Notes under the pieces: model-generated
What the model saw: the letters and a program-made list of their open reading frames with translations, nothing else
What the model was told of the DNA's origin: nothing
Databases searched by the model: none
Shown: positions 35,663-36,941 of the stretch, piece after piece
Layout: each line of letters starts with the position of its first letter
Numbering within the stretch: position 1 is the first letter of the stretch
Translations under genes and position numbers: made by a program
Assembly (NCBI GenBank): GCA_016779425.1
Contig: JADHNQ010000003.1
Coordinates: 1 to 36,941 of the forward strand
Direction: 5' to 3'
From: Pseudomonadales bacterium
GTDB taxonomy: Bacteria; Pseudomonadota; Gammaproteobacteria; Pseudomonadales; Azotimanducaceae
DNA: 36,941 bases

Positions 35663-36397
35663 CTAGGTTTTATAGGAGGGATCGATCTTCTCGATCAGTC
35701 TTGTGAAGGCCTCAAATTCAAGCTGCCCGGCGGGTTCTCCCATCGATTGTATGGCCGCTAAGTGCTCCGACTTCGCTAGTATGGCATCGCTAATTTGAAT
35801 CCCCGGTTGGCCGGTGGAATCTGCAAGTGTTTGAACCTCGCAGGCCCGTTCCATACCCCATAGATTTACGAAGGCTTCTGCAACGCTGCGACCGGTCGAC
35901 AACAGACCGTGATTTTCTAAAATCATCAGACTTTTATTTCCTAAGTTTGACACCAAGCGCTTTTTCTCGTCTTCCATGACGGTGATGCCTTCAAACGCGT
36001 GATAAGCAACGTGGTTGTTTAGCAGTGCTGAGTAAAAATTATCAGCACGCAACCCCCCCTGTGAGCAGGCCACAGCCATGCCCGCAGTTGTATGGGTGTG
36101 AGCGATACAGTGCACGTCAGGGCGCGCGGCGTGAATGGCAGTGTGGATCACGATGCCAGCCCTGTTTACGGGGTAAAGCGCGCTTCCAATGACGTTACCG
36201 TCGAGGTCTACTTTTACGAGTTTGGAGGCTGTGACTTCGCTGTAATGGAGGCCGTAGGGGTTGATTAAAAAATGTTGCTCTGGCCCAGGCAGCTTTACCG
36301 TAATGTGGTTGTAGATCAGTTCACTCCAGCCCAAGTAGTCGAAAATTCTGTAGCACGCCGCTAACTCGACTCGTAGCTTTTGTTCTGTATCTGACAT
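35663..36397 (-). CDS. Class II aldolase/adducin family protein
   Basis: IYNHITVKLPGPEQHFLINPYGLHYSEVTASKLVKVDLDGNVI, VIHTAIHAARPDVHCIAHTHTTAGMAVA, LMILENHGLLSTGRSVAEAF. Confidence 0.92.
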   Translation of the reverse strand: MSDTEQKLRVELAACYRIFDYLGWSELIYNHITVKLPGPEQHFLINPYGLHYSEVTASKLVKVDLDGNVIGSALYPVNRAGIVIHTAIHAARPDVHCIAHTHTTAGMAVACSQGGLRADNFYSALLNNHVAYHAFEGITVMEDEKKRLVSNLGNKSLMILENHGLLSTGRSVAEAFVNLWGMERACEVQTLADSTGQPGIQISDAILAKSEHLAAIQSMGEPAGQLEFEAFTRLIEKIDPSYKT

Positions 36398-36494
36398 TGG
36401 CTACTCCCTTTGAACACGTTTGGCTCAAGAAATATTGGTGCTCTTTTTTTTCTAATTAGTCGGCAAATCTTTCGTGTCGCAGCTAAGCCGCGCC

Positions 36495-36905
36495 TTAAAT
36501 GACTTGCGTACTTGCAATGTTGAGTTGTCCCTTCAACCCTGCGATACGATGGTGGTAGGCGCTCAAGTATTCGCTTGAAGAAACCATATCGATAAACGCT
36601 TGCAACGATGGATATTTGGCAATTGCCATGACGTCCCAAAGCTCCTCGACCTCTCCAACCACCATTCCTTTAAATACACTGGTGAAAATAATATTGCCCC
36701 CCAGCTTCTTTATTAATGGTCCGGTCGCAGCGCCATAGATTTGATACGCTTCGACACCAGAAAGATTGCTCTCCCGCCCATCTTCGTACTCGGCCTTATC
36801 TCTAAATTTCAATAAGTTAACCATGCAGATTGGGCCGCCATCATCGGCTGCTAGCAACGCTTCTATTTGCGCCTCGGTTTTCGTAGTTGCGTTCATGTAA
36901 TTCAT
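36495..36905 (-). CDS. DUF1330 domain-containing protein
   Basis: GPICMVNLLKFRDKAEYEDGRESNLSGVEAYQIYGAATGPLIKKLGGNIIF...DVMAIAKYPSLQAFIDMVSSSEYLSAYHHRIAGL. Confidence 0.82.
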   Translation of the reverse strand: MNYMNATTKTEAQIEALLAADDGGPICMVNLLKFRDKAEYEDGRESNLSGVEAYQIYGAATGPLIKKLGGNIIFTSVFKGMVVGEVEELWDVMAIAKYPSLQAFIDMVSSSEYLSAYHHRIAGLKGQLNIASTQVI

Positions 36906-36941
36906 TTGAGTCTCCGCGGATGAATTTGATGCTCGAGGAGT

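Noticed and set aside
1-36941. CRISPR array
   Set aside because: The only regular repeats seen are 7-bp and 13-bp tandem units and the att-like repeats; none has repeat-spacer periodicity.

Overview
The window looks like an accessory catabolic region of a marine-type gammaproteobacterium (lineage inferred from protein style, not tested). I read it as three blocks separated by repeated integrase/attachment-like sequences that resemble the 3' end of tmRNA.

Block 1 (about 0.3-14 kb) looks like one aromatic/aryl-sulfate catabolic regulon. It contains an unusual sulfatase-arylsulfotransferase fusion (1017 aa), FAH hydrolase, cytochrome b561, VOC protein, FAD monooxygenase, TetR regulator, GSTs, an extradiol-dioxygenase-like VOC protein and a lipocalin-like protein. 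Near-identical palindromic operators (ATACTTGAC-N6-CAAGT) sit upstream of the three transcription units.

Block 2 (about 14.6-20 kb) carries a DmdA/GcvT-like, enoyl-CoA hydratase and acyl-CoA ligase cluster, flanked by about 60-bp direct repeats.

Block 3 (about 20.4-36.9 kb) starts with a UGSC-type selenoprotein. Its in-frame UGA (DUGSC) splits it in the ORF track, and a bacterial-SECIS-like hairpin follows the UGA. It is paired with a thioredoxin-domain fusion protein. The rest of the block holds TetR, two MFS transporters, a TonB receptor, a Tat-type alpha/beta hydrolase, two unusually long GSTs, a 603-aa acyl-CoA dehydrogenase, nitroreductase, class II aldolase and DUF1330.

Several decayed genes (LysR, tyrosine integrase, DUF3604 fragment, unknown) mark rearrangement. 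I saw no rRNA, tRNA or CRISPR.
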